Shown piece by piece: positions 6,798 through 12,635 of a DNA stretch of 12,635 nucleotides. The notes under the pieces are model-generated. The model was not told the origin of the DNA. It ran no database searches and saw only the letters and a program-made list of their open reading frames with translations. This stretch comes from an uncultured Candidatus Melainabacteria bacterium (GTDB taxonomy: Bacteria; Cyanobacteriota; Vampirovibrionia; LMEP-6097), in contig CALBDR010000460.1 of the NCBI GenBank assembly GCA_937927525.1, positions 1-12,635 of the forward strand. The letters run 5' to 3'. Both the position numbers and the translations under genes were made by a program. Positions within the stretch are counted from its first letter, which is position 1, and the number at the start of each line of letters is the position of its first letter.

Positions 6798-7042
6798 AGA
6801 AACCGCAGAAGTCCCTAAAGAAATGGACAGAACAGAAGTGGAGAACAAAGTCTGGAAAGCCTAGCACCCAAGGGCCTAAAGCTACGGGTGAGAGGTATCT
6901 ACCAGAGAAAGCAATCAAGGCTCTTAGCCCTTCTGAATACGCTAGAACATCAGCTAAGAAGCGCAAAGATACTAAAGCAGGAAAGCAGTTCTCAAGTCAA
7001 CCTAAATCAGTAGCCAAGAAAGTGCGTAAGCACAGGAGTTAA
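6794..7042 (+). CDS. Small basic protein C (82 aa), function unknown
   Basis: This is the most basic member of the cluster, with 26 Lys/Arg against 5 acidic residues, net about +21. It contains KSLKKWTEQKWRTKSGKPS (6-24), GERYLPEKAIKALSPSEYAR (32-51), then KKRKDTKAGKQF and a Lys/Arg tail. I recognise this order of blocks from conserved uncharacterised phage proteins. I chose ATG 6794, which overlaps the preceding TGA (ATGA) and starts at the natural MKKP end. An upstream in-frame GTG at 6728 would only add 22 residues from inside the previous gene. The ribosome site is weak (GTGGA, 6781-6785), consistent with coupling. Function unknown. Confidence 0.84.
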   Translation: MKKPQKSLKKWTEQKWRTKSGKPSTQGPKATGERYLPEKAIKALSPSEYARTSAKKRKDTKAGKQFSSQPKSVAKKVRKHRS

Positions 7043-7044
7043 CA

Positions 7045-7179
7045 ATGCCGAATATCTCTTCCTATGGATCTGCAAACAAGAAGAAGCCTGCCAAAAAGAA
7101 AACAGGCATGAACAAGCCTAACGTCCGTGGTGGCATGAGCCGTTCCACGATGGTATCTAAACCCAAGAAGAGGAAGTAA
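7045..7179 (+). CDS. Small basic protein D (44 aa), function unknown
   Basis: This short gene runs from ATG 7045 to TAA 7177-7179, with AGGAG at 7034-7038, six bases before the start. The product has 14 Lys/Arg and no acidic residue at all, net about +14. It carries two Lys clusters (NKKKPAKKK at 11-19 and KPKKRK at the end) around a Met/Gly/Ser/Arg middle (MNKPNVRGGMSRSTM). It is very likely disordered unless bound to something. It shares the reading direction, spacing and composition of the three preceding genes. I do not recognise a family. A nucleic-acid-binding tail-like peptide is only an inference. Confidence 0.72.
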   Translation: MPNISSYGSANKKKPAKKKTGMNKPNVRGGMSRSTMVSKPKKRK

Positions 7180-7181
7180 CT

Positions 7182-7364
7182 ATGGAAGATCTACTTGGTT
7201 TATTTGACGTAATCCCGACATGGTTCTTGGCTCTTGATGGGCTGCTGATTGCTCTGCTGGGTATCGCTGCACTTACACCCACAGAGAAAGATGATGCTGT
7301 GCTTGCTCGTGCAAAGAACCTGTTCGATAAAGCTAGATCTTTGTTGGTGAAGCCTAAGCAATGA
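7182..7364 (+). CDS. Small one-helix membrane protein, holin candidate
   Basis: This 60-residue protein has a short N-terminal segment, one hydrophobic helix (about residues 13-31, containing Asp19), then TPTEKDD and a basic amphipathic tail (KNLFDKARSLLVKPKQ). A single membrane span, a charged C-terminus, and its place immediately before a spanin pair fit a small holin, which opens the inner membrane at a set time to start lysis. The TPTxKDD turn after the helix is familiar from small phage membrane proteins annotated as holins. AGGAAG lies just upstream of ATG 7182, and the stop overlaps the next ATG. It could instead be an antiholin or an unrelated membrane peptide. Confidence 0.65.
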   Translation: MEDLLGLFDVIPTWFLALDGLLIALLGIAALTPTEKDDAVLARAKNLFDKARSLLVKPKQ

Positions 7365-7564
7365 TTGAGCTTGGGCTTTTACTAGCTTTTGTGGGTCTGC
7401 TGTTCTATGCCTACAAAACAGGCTATGACTCAGGCTTCCATGCCAAAGAGTCTGAGGAGCTGAAGAAATATGCAGACAGTGTTACGAAAGGCATTAAAGC
7501 TAGGAACACTTACACTGACAACGCTGCTGCTCGTGACAGGGTGCAAGACCGTTTCACTGAATAA
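7361..7564 (+). CDS. Inner-membrane spanin candidate (Rz-like)
   Basis: This 67-residue protein has an N-terminal hydrophobic anchor (about residues 3-18) followed by a charged, helix-forming periplasmic part of about 47 residues (SEELKKYADSVTKGIKARN and on). That is the inner spanin layout. Inner and outer spanins join the two membranes and fuse them in the last step of Gram-negative lysis. The strongest evidence is the lipoprotein gene that starts inside it in another frame, the Rz/Rz1 arrangement. It is much shorter than lambda Rz. It overlaps the holin candidate by ATGA. If it does not pair with the lipoprotein, it would simply be a small anchored protein. Confidence 0.65.
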   Translation: MIELGLLLAFVGLLFYAYKTGYDSGFHAKESEELKKYADSVTKGIKARNTYTDNAAARDRVQDRFTE

Positions 7565-7682
7565 CTACTGTGACCTGTACACCCCTGTGTATTCACGAGA
7601 GACAGATCGTCAGGAACTAAGAGACAACATCAACAAGAACAACGCAGTGTGGCTAGAACTGTGCGAGAACGCTGATGGCTAA
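7470..7682 (+). CDS. Outer-membrane spanin candidate (Rz1-like lipoprotein)
   Basis: This 70-residue protein has a basic N-terminus, a hydrophobic signal segment (10-23) and a lipobox LVTGC with Cys25 as the predicted lipidated residue. The mature part is about 46 residues, with two further cysteines (C34 and C65) that could form a disulfide, and the block NNAVWLELCE (57-66), a pattern I recognise from phage Rz1-like lipoproteins. It is predicted to sit in the outer membrane and meet the inner spanin. It starts 95 bases inside that gene in another frame, with GAGGAG at 7454-7459 ten bases upstream. It overlaps the tail adaptor gene by 8 bases. Confidence 0.8.
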   Translation: MQTVLRKALKLGTLTLTTLLLVTGCKTVSLNNYCDLYTPVYSRETDRQELRDNINKNNAVWLELCENADG

Positions 7683-8439
7683 AATGACTGTACTAGACAT
7701 GACTCAAGCTGTGCTGAACAGCATGGGGTCTGATGAAGTAAACAGTATCTCTGATACGCCAGAGGCTACTGACGTTGCGACTACAATTCGTGACGTTTAC
7801 TTTAATATTATCCACAGTAAAGACTGGCCTCACCTGCGTGAGCTGATCCGTCCTACCTCTGGTGGGAACCCTGCTCGTCCTACGCACATGACTATCCAAG
7901 ATAACATTCAGAAGCTACTGAATAACACTATGTACTATGACTCTAGGGACACAGTAGCTGGTGATCCTGAGTGGGTGCTAGTTAAGTATCTTGAGGTAGA
8001 CGAGTTCCTGAAGCACACCATGCGTAGAGGTGATGCTCTTAGTGATACAAACGTACAGTCAGTGACTGACCCTAGTGGCTTTGTGTTCTACGTGTACAAC
8101 GACAGAGCCCCTAAGTATTTCACATCTGTAGATGATGAGACACTGATCTTTGATGCTTTTAACAGTGCAGTAGATTCTACTCTGCAAACCAGCAAGATGC
8201 AGGTAGTAGCATACAAAGAGCCTGTGTTTACCCTCAGTGATAGTTTTATTCCTGATCTTCCTAGTAAGGTGTTTCCGTACCTGCTAGCTGAAGTGAAGTC
8301 TGTGTGCAGCATTGAGATCGCTCAAGTAGCTAATGCTAAGCAGGAGCAAACAAGCCGTGCTTACAAGGGATGGATGGCTCTTGAGAAATGGAGAACCCGT
8401 GGTGGTATTCGTAACCTGAATAACTTTGGGAGAAAGTAA
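7675..8439 (+). CDS. Tail adaptor / head-to-tail connector protein (T7 gp11-like)
   Basis: This 254-residue protein has the N-terminal pattern of podovirus adaptor proteins: a helical start (VLDMTQAVLNSMGSDEVNSI), then SDTPEATDVATTIRDVYFNI and KDWPHLRE (49-56). Such proteins form a ring under the portal and hold the tail nozzle. The middle is mixed beta, and the C-terminal helices end in GWMALEKWRTRGG. It lies upstream of a nozzle-like gene, as gp11 precedes gp12 in T7, though two other genes intervene here. The ATG at 7675 overlaps the lipoprotein gene by 8 bases, and the stop overlaps the next ATG (TAATG). The assignment is by pattern and synteny. Confidence 0.85.
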   Translation: MAKMTVLDMTQAVLNSMGSDEVNSISDTPEATDVATTIRDVYFNIIHSKDWPHLRELIRPTSGGNPARPTHMTIQDNIQKLLNNTMYYDSRDTVAGDPEWVLVKYLEVDEFLKHTMRRGDALSDTNVQSVTDPSGFVFYVYNDRAPKYFTSVDDETLIFDAFNSAVDSTLQTSKMQVVAYKEPVFTLSDSFIPDLPSKVFPYLLAEVKSVCSIEIAQVANAKQEQTSRAYKGWMALEKWRTRGGIRNLNNFGRK

Positions 8440-8750
8440 TGACCGAACAAGGTCTGGAGCTTGCATTAGATTATGAGTTCGAGGTAGGCGCAGCAACGCT
8501 GAAGCCAGAGAAAGTACCTCAGCTTAATATGTACACAGTAAAGGCTACAAAAGGATCTGTGCCAGATGTTTTGTCAGGAAGATATACGTCACTTCGTAGC
8601 CTTGGCAAAGCTGTGCAGGATTACATCGACTTCAAAGAAAAACGTGAACAAACCCTTGAGATCAAACGACACCAAAGAAAACGAAGACAAGAAATCCAAG
8701 CGCACATAGACGCAAGAGCAGAGAAGGCAGAGACAGATGGCGAATCTTGA
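8439..8750 (+). CDS. Charged small protein between adaptor and fibre-like gene, function unknown
   Basis: This is a 103-residue protein in two parts. The N-terminal half is mixed (TLKPEKVPQLNMYTVKATKG), followed by SGRYTSLRSLGKAVQDYI (46-63). The C-terminal 40 residues form one very charged helix rich in Lys, Arg, Glu and Gln. There is no signal peptide or membrane segment. It is coupled to the adaptor by TAATG and overlaps the following gene by 14 bases, so it belongs to the tail operon. I do not recognise the family. A structural linker or assembly factor is possible. Confidence 0.75.
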   Translation: MTEQGLELALDYEFEVGAATLKPEKVPQLNMYTVKATKGSVPDVLSGRYTSLRSLGKAVQDYIDFKEKREQTLEIKRHQRKRRQEIQAHIDARAEKAETDGES

Positions 8751-9387
8751 ACACACAGCTCTAAGTAGTGCCCAGGTCCACGAGCCTAAGCACATCACTG
8801 GTGCTACTACGTCTGACACAGGCAAGGTAATTACGCCTAGCAGCTCTGTGAATAACGTCAGTCAGCTCCGGTATCTGAATCTTGACGAGATCAACACTGA
8901 CGGATACCGCAGTAAGTCCACAGGCTGGGCTCATTACTTCGACAGCACCTATGACTCTAGCTCTAAGCTGGCTTTGTCTGCTGGTGTGCGTACAAAAATC
9001 ACCATTGATGGCCTTGGTGCAGGCACTGACGCTACAAACGTAGCTGATGGAGACACGAATTACTGGAATACCAGCACAAACAGGATCACACCTGCTGCTC
9101 TTGATGATGTTTACGAGGTGACGTTCCGATTCAAGGCAGATACCACGGCATCTAAGCCGTATTTTGACCTTGAGTTCGACGTTGGTGGTGGTGTGGGTGT
9201 GGTTTCTGCTGTGACTGCAGAGGTAATCAAGGGCTCCAGTGCTTTGAATCGTTTTGATTTTACTTCTAGCTTCCACACTAGTGCTATTTTTCTAGCTAAC
9301 GGTGCTGAATTGTACTTTAACTCTAGTGCAACGATTAATGTTTACGACATGAACATCATGATTACCAAGCTGCATCAAGCAGGATAA
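8737..9387 (+). CDS. Fibre-like structural protein (head or tail fibre candidate)
   Basis: This 216-residue protein begins LEHTALSSAQVHEPKHITGA, with the HEPKxI motif (residues 15-20), a signature I associate with phage head-fibre or small tail-fibre proteins, where the N-terminus anchors to the particle. The next part (about 25-50) is Thr/Ser rich and extended. From about residue 60 the protein is beta-rich with many Asp/Gly/Thr turns (VTFRFKADTTASKPYFDLEF, 128-147), ending in short strands such as ELYFNSSATINVYDMNIMI, which suggests a jelly-roll or similar trimeric head domain. It is probably on the virion surface and may bind the host. It overlaps the previous gene by 14 bases. Whether it is on head or tail cannot be told. 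Confidence 0.78.
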   Translation: MANLEHTALSSAQVHEPKHITGATTSDTGKVITPSSSVNNVSQLRYLNLDEINTDGYRSKSTGWAHYFDSTYDSSSKLALSAGVRTKITIDGLGAGTDATNVADGDTNYWNTSTNRITPAALDDVYEVTFRFKADTTASKPYFDLEFDVGGGVGVVSAVTAEVIKGSSALNRFDFTSSFHTSAIFLANGAELYFNSSATINVYDMNIMITKLHQAG

Positions 9388-9390
9388 AAC

Positions 9391-11661
9391 ATGGCTAGAG
9401 TTGCCCAAGAATACCAGCAGTTTAATTTCTCTAAAGGCAAGATCACTGAGGCTACGCCTCTGAGCTTCCCTGAGAACGCTGCTCTTGAGTTAGATAACAT
9501 GGATCTGCGCAAGGATGGCAGCATTCGTCGTCGTCTTGGGGCAGATTTAGAGGCTAATTACAATCCGTTCTACACCTTCGACAAGATTGATTTCAGAACT
9601 GCAGGGGTGAATAACTTTCTGTGGAAATCTGTAGGTGGTGTAGGGGGTAGAGACTTCGCAGTTGTGCAGATTGGCTTCAAGCTGTATTGCTTTGATGCTA
9701 CAGCAGACAGTTTATCTGATAACTACATCAGTACTGCACCTATTGACCTGAGCAGCTTTACTCTTCCTGGGGCAGTGGGTGACAAAGAGCTGAACTTTGC
9801 TGCAGGTAACGGGTATCTGTTCGTAGTGGGAGAAGAGATCGAGCCTGTTTACATTGAGTTCGATGATGCTACGACTACCTTTAGCATTACACAGATCAAC
9901 ATTCAGATCAGAGACTTTGATGGGGTAGATGATGGCCTAGCTATTGACCAACGTCCTACATTCTTGACTGCTGAGCATCGTTATAACCTCAGAAACCAAG
10001 GTTGGCCTAACAGCTTTAGCTGCTTCCAGCTAGAGAACGGCGACTCTGCACCTATTGTTACTGACCCTATTCAGCACACCTACAACAAGGTGAATTTTTA
10101 CCCCAGTAACGCAGATATTATTCACCTAGCTAAGAGCACAGCTAGTAACTTCATTGAAGGTATTGGCTCCTATAGCCCCTGGTTCCTCCGTAAGATCAAC
10201 GTAGGTAACACCAGAGCACCTCGGGGTAGGTTTATCCTTGATGCTTTTGTGCGTAACCGTACGGCTGCATCTGGTGTATTCGGTATCCCCACAGTTACCT
10301 ATAACAGCAGACCCAGTGCTACAGCTTTCTTTGCTGGCAGGGTGTTCTATGCTGGTATGACTGATAATGATCTTGTGGGTACGATTTATTTCTCTCAGTT
10401 ACTCACAGATATAAACAGAGCAGGGAACTGCTACCAAGAACAAGACCCCACAGCAGAGCAGCTTAACAGTCTCCTAGCTACAGATGGTGGAGCTATTGAG
10501 ATCCCTGATGTGGGCAGGATCTACAAGCTGATTCCCTTTGAGAGAGGGATCGTTGTAGTTGCAGATAACGGTGTGTGGGAGATCGTTAGCTCTGACACTA
10601 CAGGTTTTACAGCCACTAGCTTTTTTATCCGGTTCGTAACTAACACAGGCGCTATTGCCCCTGGGACGATTACAGCTATCGAAGGTGGAGTGTCGTACTG
10701 GGCAGACTCAGGTATTTACTTACTGTCTCCTGACGAAACCACAGGCACACTGAGTGCTACTAACCTTACTTTGAATACTATCCAGACAGATTACCTAGCT
10801 ATTCCAGAGAGTTCTAGGCTATATGCCAGAGGATTCTATGATGCTGAGACTAACAAGCTGATCTGGCTGTACAAAGAAGATCTAACTAAGATCGAGAGTA
10901 ACTACCAGTTCGATAAGCTGCTGTTCCTAGACATCACTTTGTCTGCTTTCTATACCTACACTCTTGCATTCGAAGGAAGCAACCCTCCGATTGTCTGTGG
11001 GATTGTGCGTAAGCAGGGACTGGGGATTGCAGATGAAGTCTTTGATGTTGTCTTAGGTGCTGATGATGTGGTGTTAGGCAGTGATGATGTTGTCCACACA
11101 CAGAGCAATGGTATCAGCTCTGGTACTTCTGCTATTAAGTTAATCACAGCACTGAACGCTACTCTCAGCGAGAGAGCCTTAGTGTTTTCTGAGTTCCGTA
11201 GCCGTAGCTTTGTAGACTGGGAGGATTTCTACGGGGCAGGCAGTGGTGTGGATTACACCAGCAAGATGGTGACAGGTTATCAGATCCTTGGGGAAGCTGC
11301 TCGTAACAAGCAAGTGCAGTACTACATTCCGCACTTCGAGAGAACAGAGCAGAACTTCCTGACCAGTGGGTCTGATCTAGTGTTTGACTTCCCCAGTGGT
11401 TGCACTATGCAGGTACGCTATGACTTCACTAGCACCAGTGCAGCAGGGAAATGGTCAGCTACCTTTGAGGGTTACAAGCTTAAGGTGCCGTACTTTGCTT
11501 CTGGTCCAGGGACGTTTGATTACAGCTATGAGGTAATCAGCACTAAGAACAGAGTGCGTGGTACAGGTAGAGCCTTGCAGTTCAGTATTACAAGTCAAGA
11601 AGGTAAGGATATTCGCTTACTCGGATGGGATGTTGTGGTCACTGGACGGAGCAGAGTGTGA
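9391..11661 (+). CDS. Large tail protein, nozzle / tail tubular protein B-like (T7 gp12-like)
   Basis: This 756-residue protein is the largest in the window. Its N-terminus, FNFSKGKITEATPLSFPENA (11-30) followed by LELDNMDLRKDGSIRRRLG (32-50), matches the start of podovirus tail nozzle or tail-stabilisation proteins as I know them. The rest is almost wholly beta-strand (VGDKELNFAAGNGYLFVVGEE; RIYKLIPFERGIVVVADNGVWEI), consistent with a propeller-like body. T7 gp12 forms a ring below the adaptor and extends the DNA channel. Residues 552-568 hold a short tandem repeat, VVLGADD then VVLGSDD. AGGA (9381-9384) precedes ATG 9391. The end overlaps the next gene by GTGA. The position before the gp13-like and gp14-like genes supports the role. 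Confidence 0.85.
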   Translation: MARVAQEYQQFNFSKGKITEATPLSFPENAALELDNMDLRKDGSIRRRLGADLEANYNPFYTFDKIDFRTAGVNNFLWKSVGGVGGRDFAVVQIGFKLYCFDATADSLSDNYISTAPIDLSSFTLPGAVGDKELNFAAGNGYLFVVGEEIEPVYIEFDDATTTFSITQINIQIRDFDGVDDGLAIDQRPTFLTAEHRYNLRNQGWPNSFSCFQLENGDSAPIVTDPIQHTYNKVNFYPSNADIIHLAKSTASNFIEGIGSYSPWFLRKINVGNTRAPRGRFILDAFVRNRTAASGVFGIPTVTYNSRPSATAFFAGRVFYAGMTDNDLVGTIYFSQLLTDINRAGNCYQEQDPTAEQLNSLLATDGGAIEIPDVGRIYKLIPFERGIVVVADNGVWEIVSSDTTGFTATSFFIRFVTNTGAIAPGTITAIEGGVSYWADSGIYLLSPDETTGTLSATNLTLNTIQTDYLAIPESSRLYARGFYDAETNKLIWLYKEDLTKIESNYQFDKLLFLDITLSAFYTYTLAFEGSNPPIVCGIVRKQGLGIADEVFDVVLGADDVVLGSDDVVHTQSNGISSGTSAIKLITALNATLSERALVFSEFRSRSFVDWEDFYGAGSGVDYTSKMVTGYQILGEAARNKQVQYYIPHFERTEQNFLTSGSDLVFDFPSGCTMQVRYDFTSTSAAGKWSATFEGYKLKVPYFASGPGTFDYSYEVISTKNRVRGTGRALQFSITSQEGKDIRLLGWDVVVTGRSRV
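11044..11091 (+). repeat. Short in-frame tandem repeat in the nozzle-like gene
   Basis: A 21-base unit coding D-V-V-L-G-A/S-D occurs twice and is followed by a partial third copy (D-V-V). The copies differ at silent positions (GTTGTC / GTGGTG / GTTGTC), so this is an old or selected repeat rather than a recent exact duplication. Confidence 0.7.
11648..11651 (+). promoter_or_regulatory. Ribosome binding site deciding GTG start at 11658
   Basis: GGAG lies 6 bases before GTG 11658, which overlaps the nozzle gene's TGA as GTGA. The alternative ATG 11625, 33 bases upstream, would add 11 residues (MGCCGHWTEQS) that look like out-of-frame nozzle coding sequence. Confidence 0.5.
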
Positions 11662-11993
11662 TTATAGAAATAACTGATGATTTTGAGCGGATAGTCCTTG
11701 AGGACTCTGAGCGTATGAAGCTAGAGGTGGAGATCTATGGAGCTATAGCTCAGTTCCACTTTACACCACATAAGTGGAGCAGTAAGTACTATAAGGTTTA
11801 TTTAATGGTACTAGAGCACTGGGAGAAATGGCTCAAGGACAAAGGTGTGCAGATAGTCCTAGAGTTCTTCGAGCCTGACAGTGTACACAAGATCAAGTTA
11901 ACTAGGATGTTTGGCTTTGAAGATGTGTGTTTCGATGCAGAACTAGATGAATTAAAGTTAACTTCATATGTTTGCTTAGGAAAGATTCTATGA
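11658..11993 (+). CDS. Small protein in the T7 gp13 position, GNAT-like fold candidate
   Basis: This 111-residue acidic protein lies between the nozzle-like and the gp14-like genes, exactly where T7 carries gp13, a small virion-assembly protein with acetyltransferase-like (GNAT) resemblance. Several features fit a shortened GNAT fold. Residues 23-36 look like strands, 43-63 form a helix, VQIVLEFFEP (64-73) is a strand, and VHKIKLTRMFGFED (76-89) resembles the C-terminal helix-turn ending in a Gly-Phe strand. The usual acetyl-CoA binding loop (Q/R-x-x-G-x-G/A) is not visible, so enzymatic activity is unlikely. GTG 11658 is chosen over ATG 11625 because of GGAG at 11648-11651 and the GTGA overlap. 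Function inferred from position. Confidence 0.7.
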   Translation: MIIEITDDFERIVLEDSERMKLEVEIYGAIAQFHFTPHKWSSKYYKVYLMVLEHWEKWLKDKGVQIVLEFFEPDSVHKIKLTRMFGFEDVCFDAELDELKLTSYVCLGKIL

Positions 11994-12635
11994 GTGACGT
12001 AGATTTCAAAGACGTAGCTACTGCTGCTGCTGTGATTGGTGGGGCCTTACTGGTTGGTCCTGCAGTGTTTGGTCCTGGCGCTGCTGCTGCTGGTGGAGGA
12101 GCAGCGGCTGGTACTGCTGGAACTACTGCAGCTGCTGGTGGTGCTGCCGCTGGAGGCGGAGCTGCAGCAGGTGGTGCAGCGGCAGGAGGAGCAGCGGCTG
12201 GAGCTGGTGGGACTGCTGCTGCAGGAGCAGGTGGTGTCCTAGGTACTGGCCTCACAGGTGCTCAGATCGCACAAGGTGCAACTACAGCAGCGGTAGTCGG
12301 TGGTACTGGCATGAGCATCACGGCACAGCAGGAGGCTGCACGTAGGCAGCGTACAGCTAATCTAGCTAGACAGCGGGTATCAGAGATCCAGAACCGTAGA
12401 GCTCGTCTGAGAACGCTAGAGGAGCAGAGAATCCGAGGTGCTCAGGCACAACAGGCTGGTGTAGGGGCAGGGTTAGGTGCTGGTACTACAAGTATCAGAG
12501 GCACTGTAGCTTCTCTGAGATCCCAAGCTGCTGGGAATATCGGTGCTCAGCAGACCTTAGCTGCTGGTGAGAGAAGTATTTTTATGTCTGAACAAGCTGC
12601 AGCTAGAGCAGCAGGACAGGCTGATCTGTTCGGTG
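11990..12635 (+). CDS. Internal virion / DNA-ejection protein candidate (T7 gp14-like), 5' part
   Basis: The gene starts at ATG 11990, overlapping the previous stop (ATGA), with AGGA at 11978-11981. It stays open for 215 codons to the window edge. Residues 9-28 form a hydrophobic Ala/Gly/Val segment, followed by an extreme Gly/Ala tract (about 29-85) and a second Ala/Val/Gly segment. After these comes an Arg/Gln-rich helix (ARRQRTANLARQRVSEIQNRR and on), then GAGLGAGTTSIRGTVASLRSQ and GNIG. The helix followed by a Gly-rich Ser/Gln stretch is the pattern I know from podovirus internal core proteins. Those proteins are stored in the head and cross the cell envelope during DNA entry. The glycine-rich segments may insert in membrane. 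The C-terminus is missing. Confidence 0.75.
   Translation, partial: MSDVDFKDVATAAAVIGGALLVGPAVFGPGAAAAGGGAAAGTAGTTAAAGGAAAGGGAAAGGAAAGGAAAGAGGTAAAGAGGVLGTGLTGAQIAQGATTAAVVGGTGMSITAQQEAARRQRTANLARQRVSEIQNRRARLRTLEEQRIRGAQAQQAGVGAGLGAGTTSIRGTVASLRSQAAGNIGAQQTLAAGERSIFMSEQAAARAAGQADLFG
12074..12238 (+). repeat. GCN/GGN low-complexity tract (poly Ala/Gly coding)
   Basis: About 55 codons here are nearly all Gly or Ala, with a few Thr, written as mixed GCT/GCA/GCG/GCC and GGT/GGA/GGC. The codon variety argues against a recent slippage expansion, but the tract is repeat-prone. It also leaves the opposite strand open as a Pro/Ala-rich frame, which I treat as a shadow. Confidence 0.75.

Noticed and set aside
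8761..9276. Open frame (171 codons) on the - strand opposite the fibre-like gene
   Set aside because: In-register shadow. It is bounded on its upstream side by the CTA codon of the + strand gene near 9291.
11625..11657. ATG start adding 11 residues to the gp13-position protein
   Set aside because: The residues MGCCGHWTEQS have the look of out-of-frame nozzle sequence. GTG 11658 has better spacing to GGAG and the usual GTGA coupling.
11902..12255. Pro/Ala-rich open frame on the - strand opposite the Gly/Ala tract
   Set aside because: A GCN/GGN tract read backwards always gives Pro/Ala/Thr without stops. The + strand gene has start, ribosome site and family pattern.

Overview
The window is a continuous late (structural) gene block of a tailed double-stranded DNA phage, most probably a short-tailed (podovirus-like) phage of a Gram-negative host. 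All 20 genes read on the + strand, most touch or overlap their neighbours, and most have a recognisable Shine-Dalgarno sequence. The podovirus assignment rests on the T7-like order adaptor - nozzle - gp13-like - gp14-like in the right half. The Gram-negative host rests on a spanin pair with a lipobox. The host genus cannot be read from this window. No integrase, polymerase, tRNA or CRISPR array was seen.

Layout: the tail end of an unidentified gene (2-91) is followed by the packaging and head module: small terminase (91-594), large terminase (584-2113), portal (2126-3901), a small helical orphan (3901-4152), scaffold (4156-4890), major capsid protein (4901-5884) and a beta-rich probable auxiliary capsid protein (5896-6432). 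A 7-bp GC hairpin with a TTCG loop closes this block. Next come four consecutive very basic small proteins (6482-7179), two of them under 60 residues. A compact lysis group follows: a one-helix holin candidate (7182-7364) and overlapping inner and outer spanin candidates (7361-7564, 7470-7682). No endolysin is visible here. The tail module then runs: adaptor (7675-8439), a charged orphan (8439-8750), a fibre-like beta protein (8737-9387), a large tail nozzle-like protein (9391-11661), a small gp13-position protein (11658-11993), and an Ala/Gly-rich internal virion/ejection protein candidate that runs off the right edge (11990-12635).

Working together: the terminase pair cuts and pumps DNA through the portal into a scaffold-built capsid. 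The adaptor and nozzle close the vertex and form the short tail, and the ejection proteins are probably stored in the head. The holin and spanins release progeny. The least explained parts are the cassette of four basic microproteins, the two small orphans, and the hairpin without a T-tract after the capsid genes.
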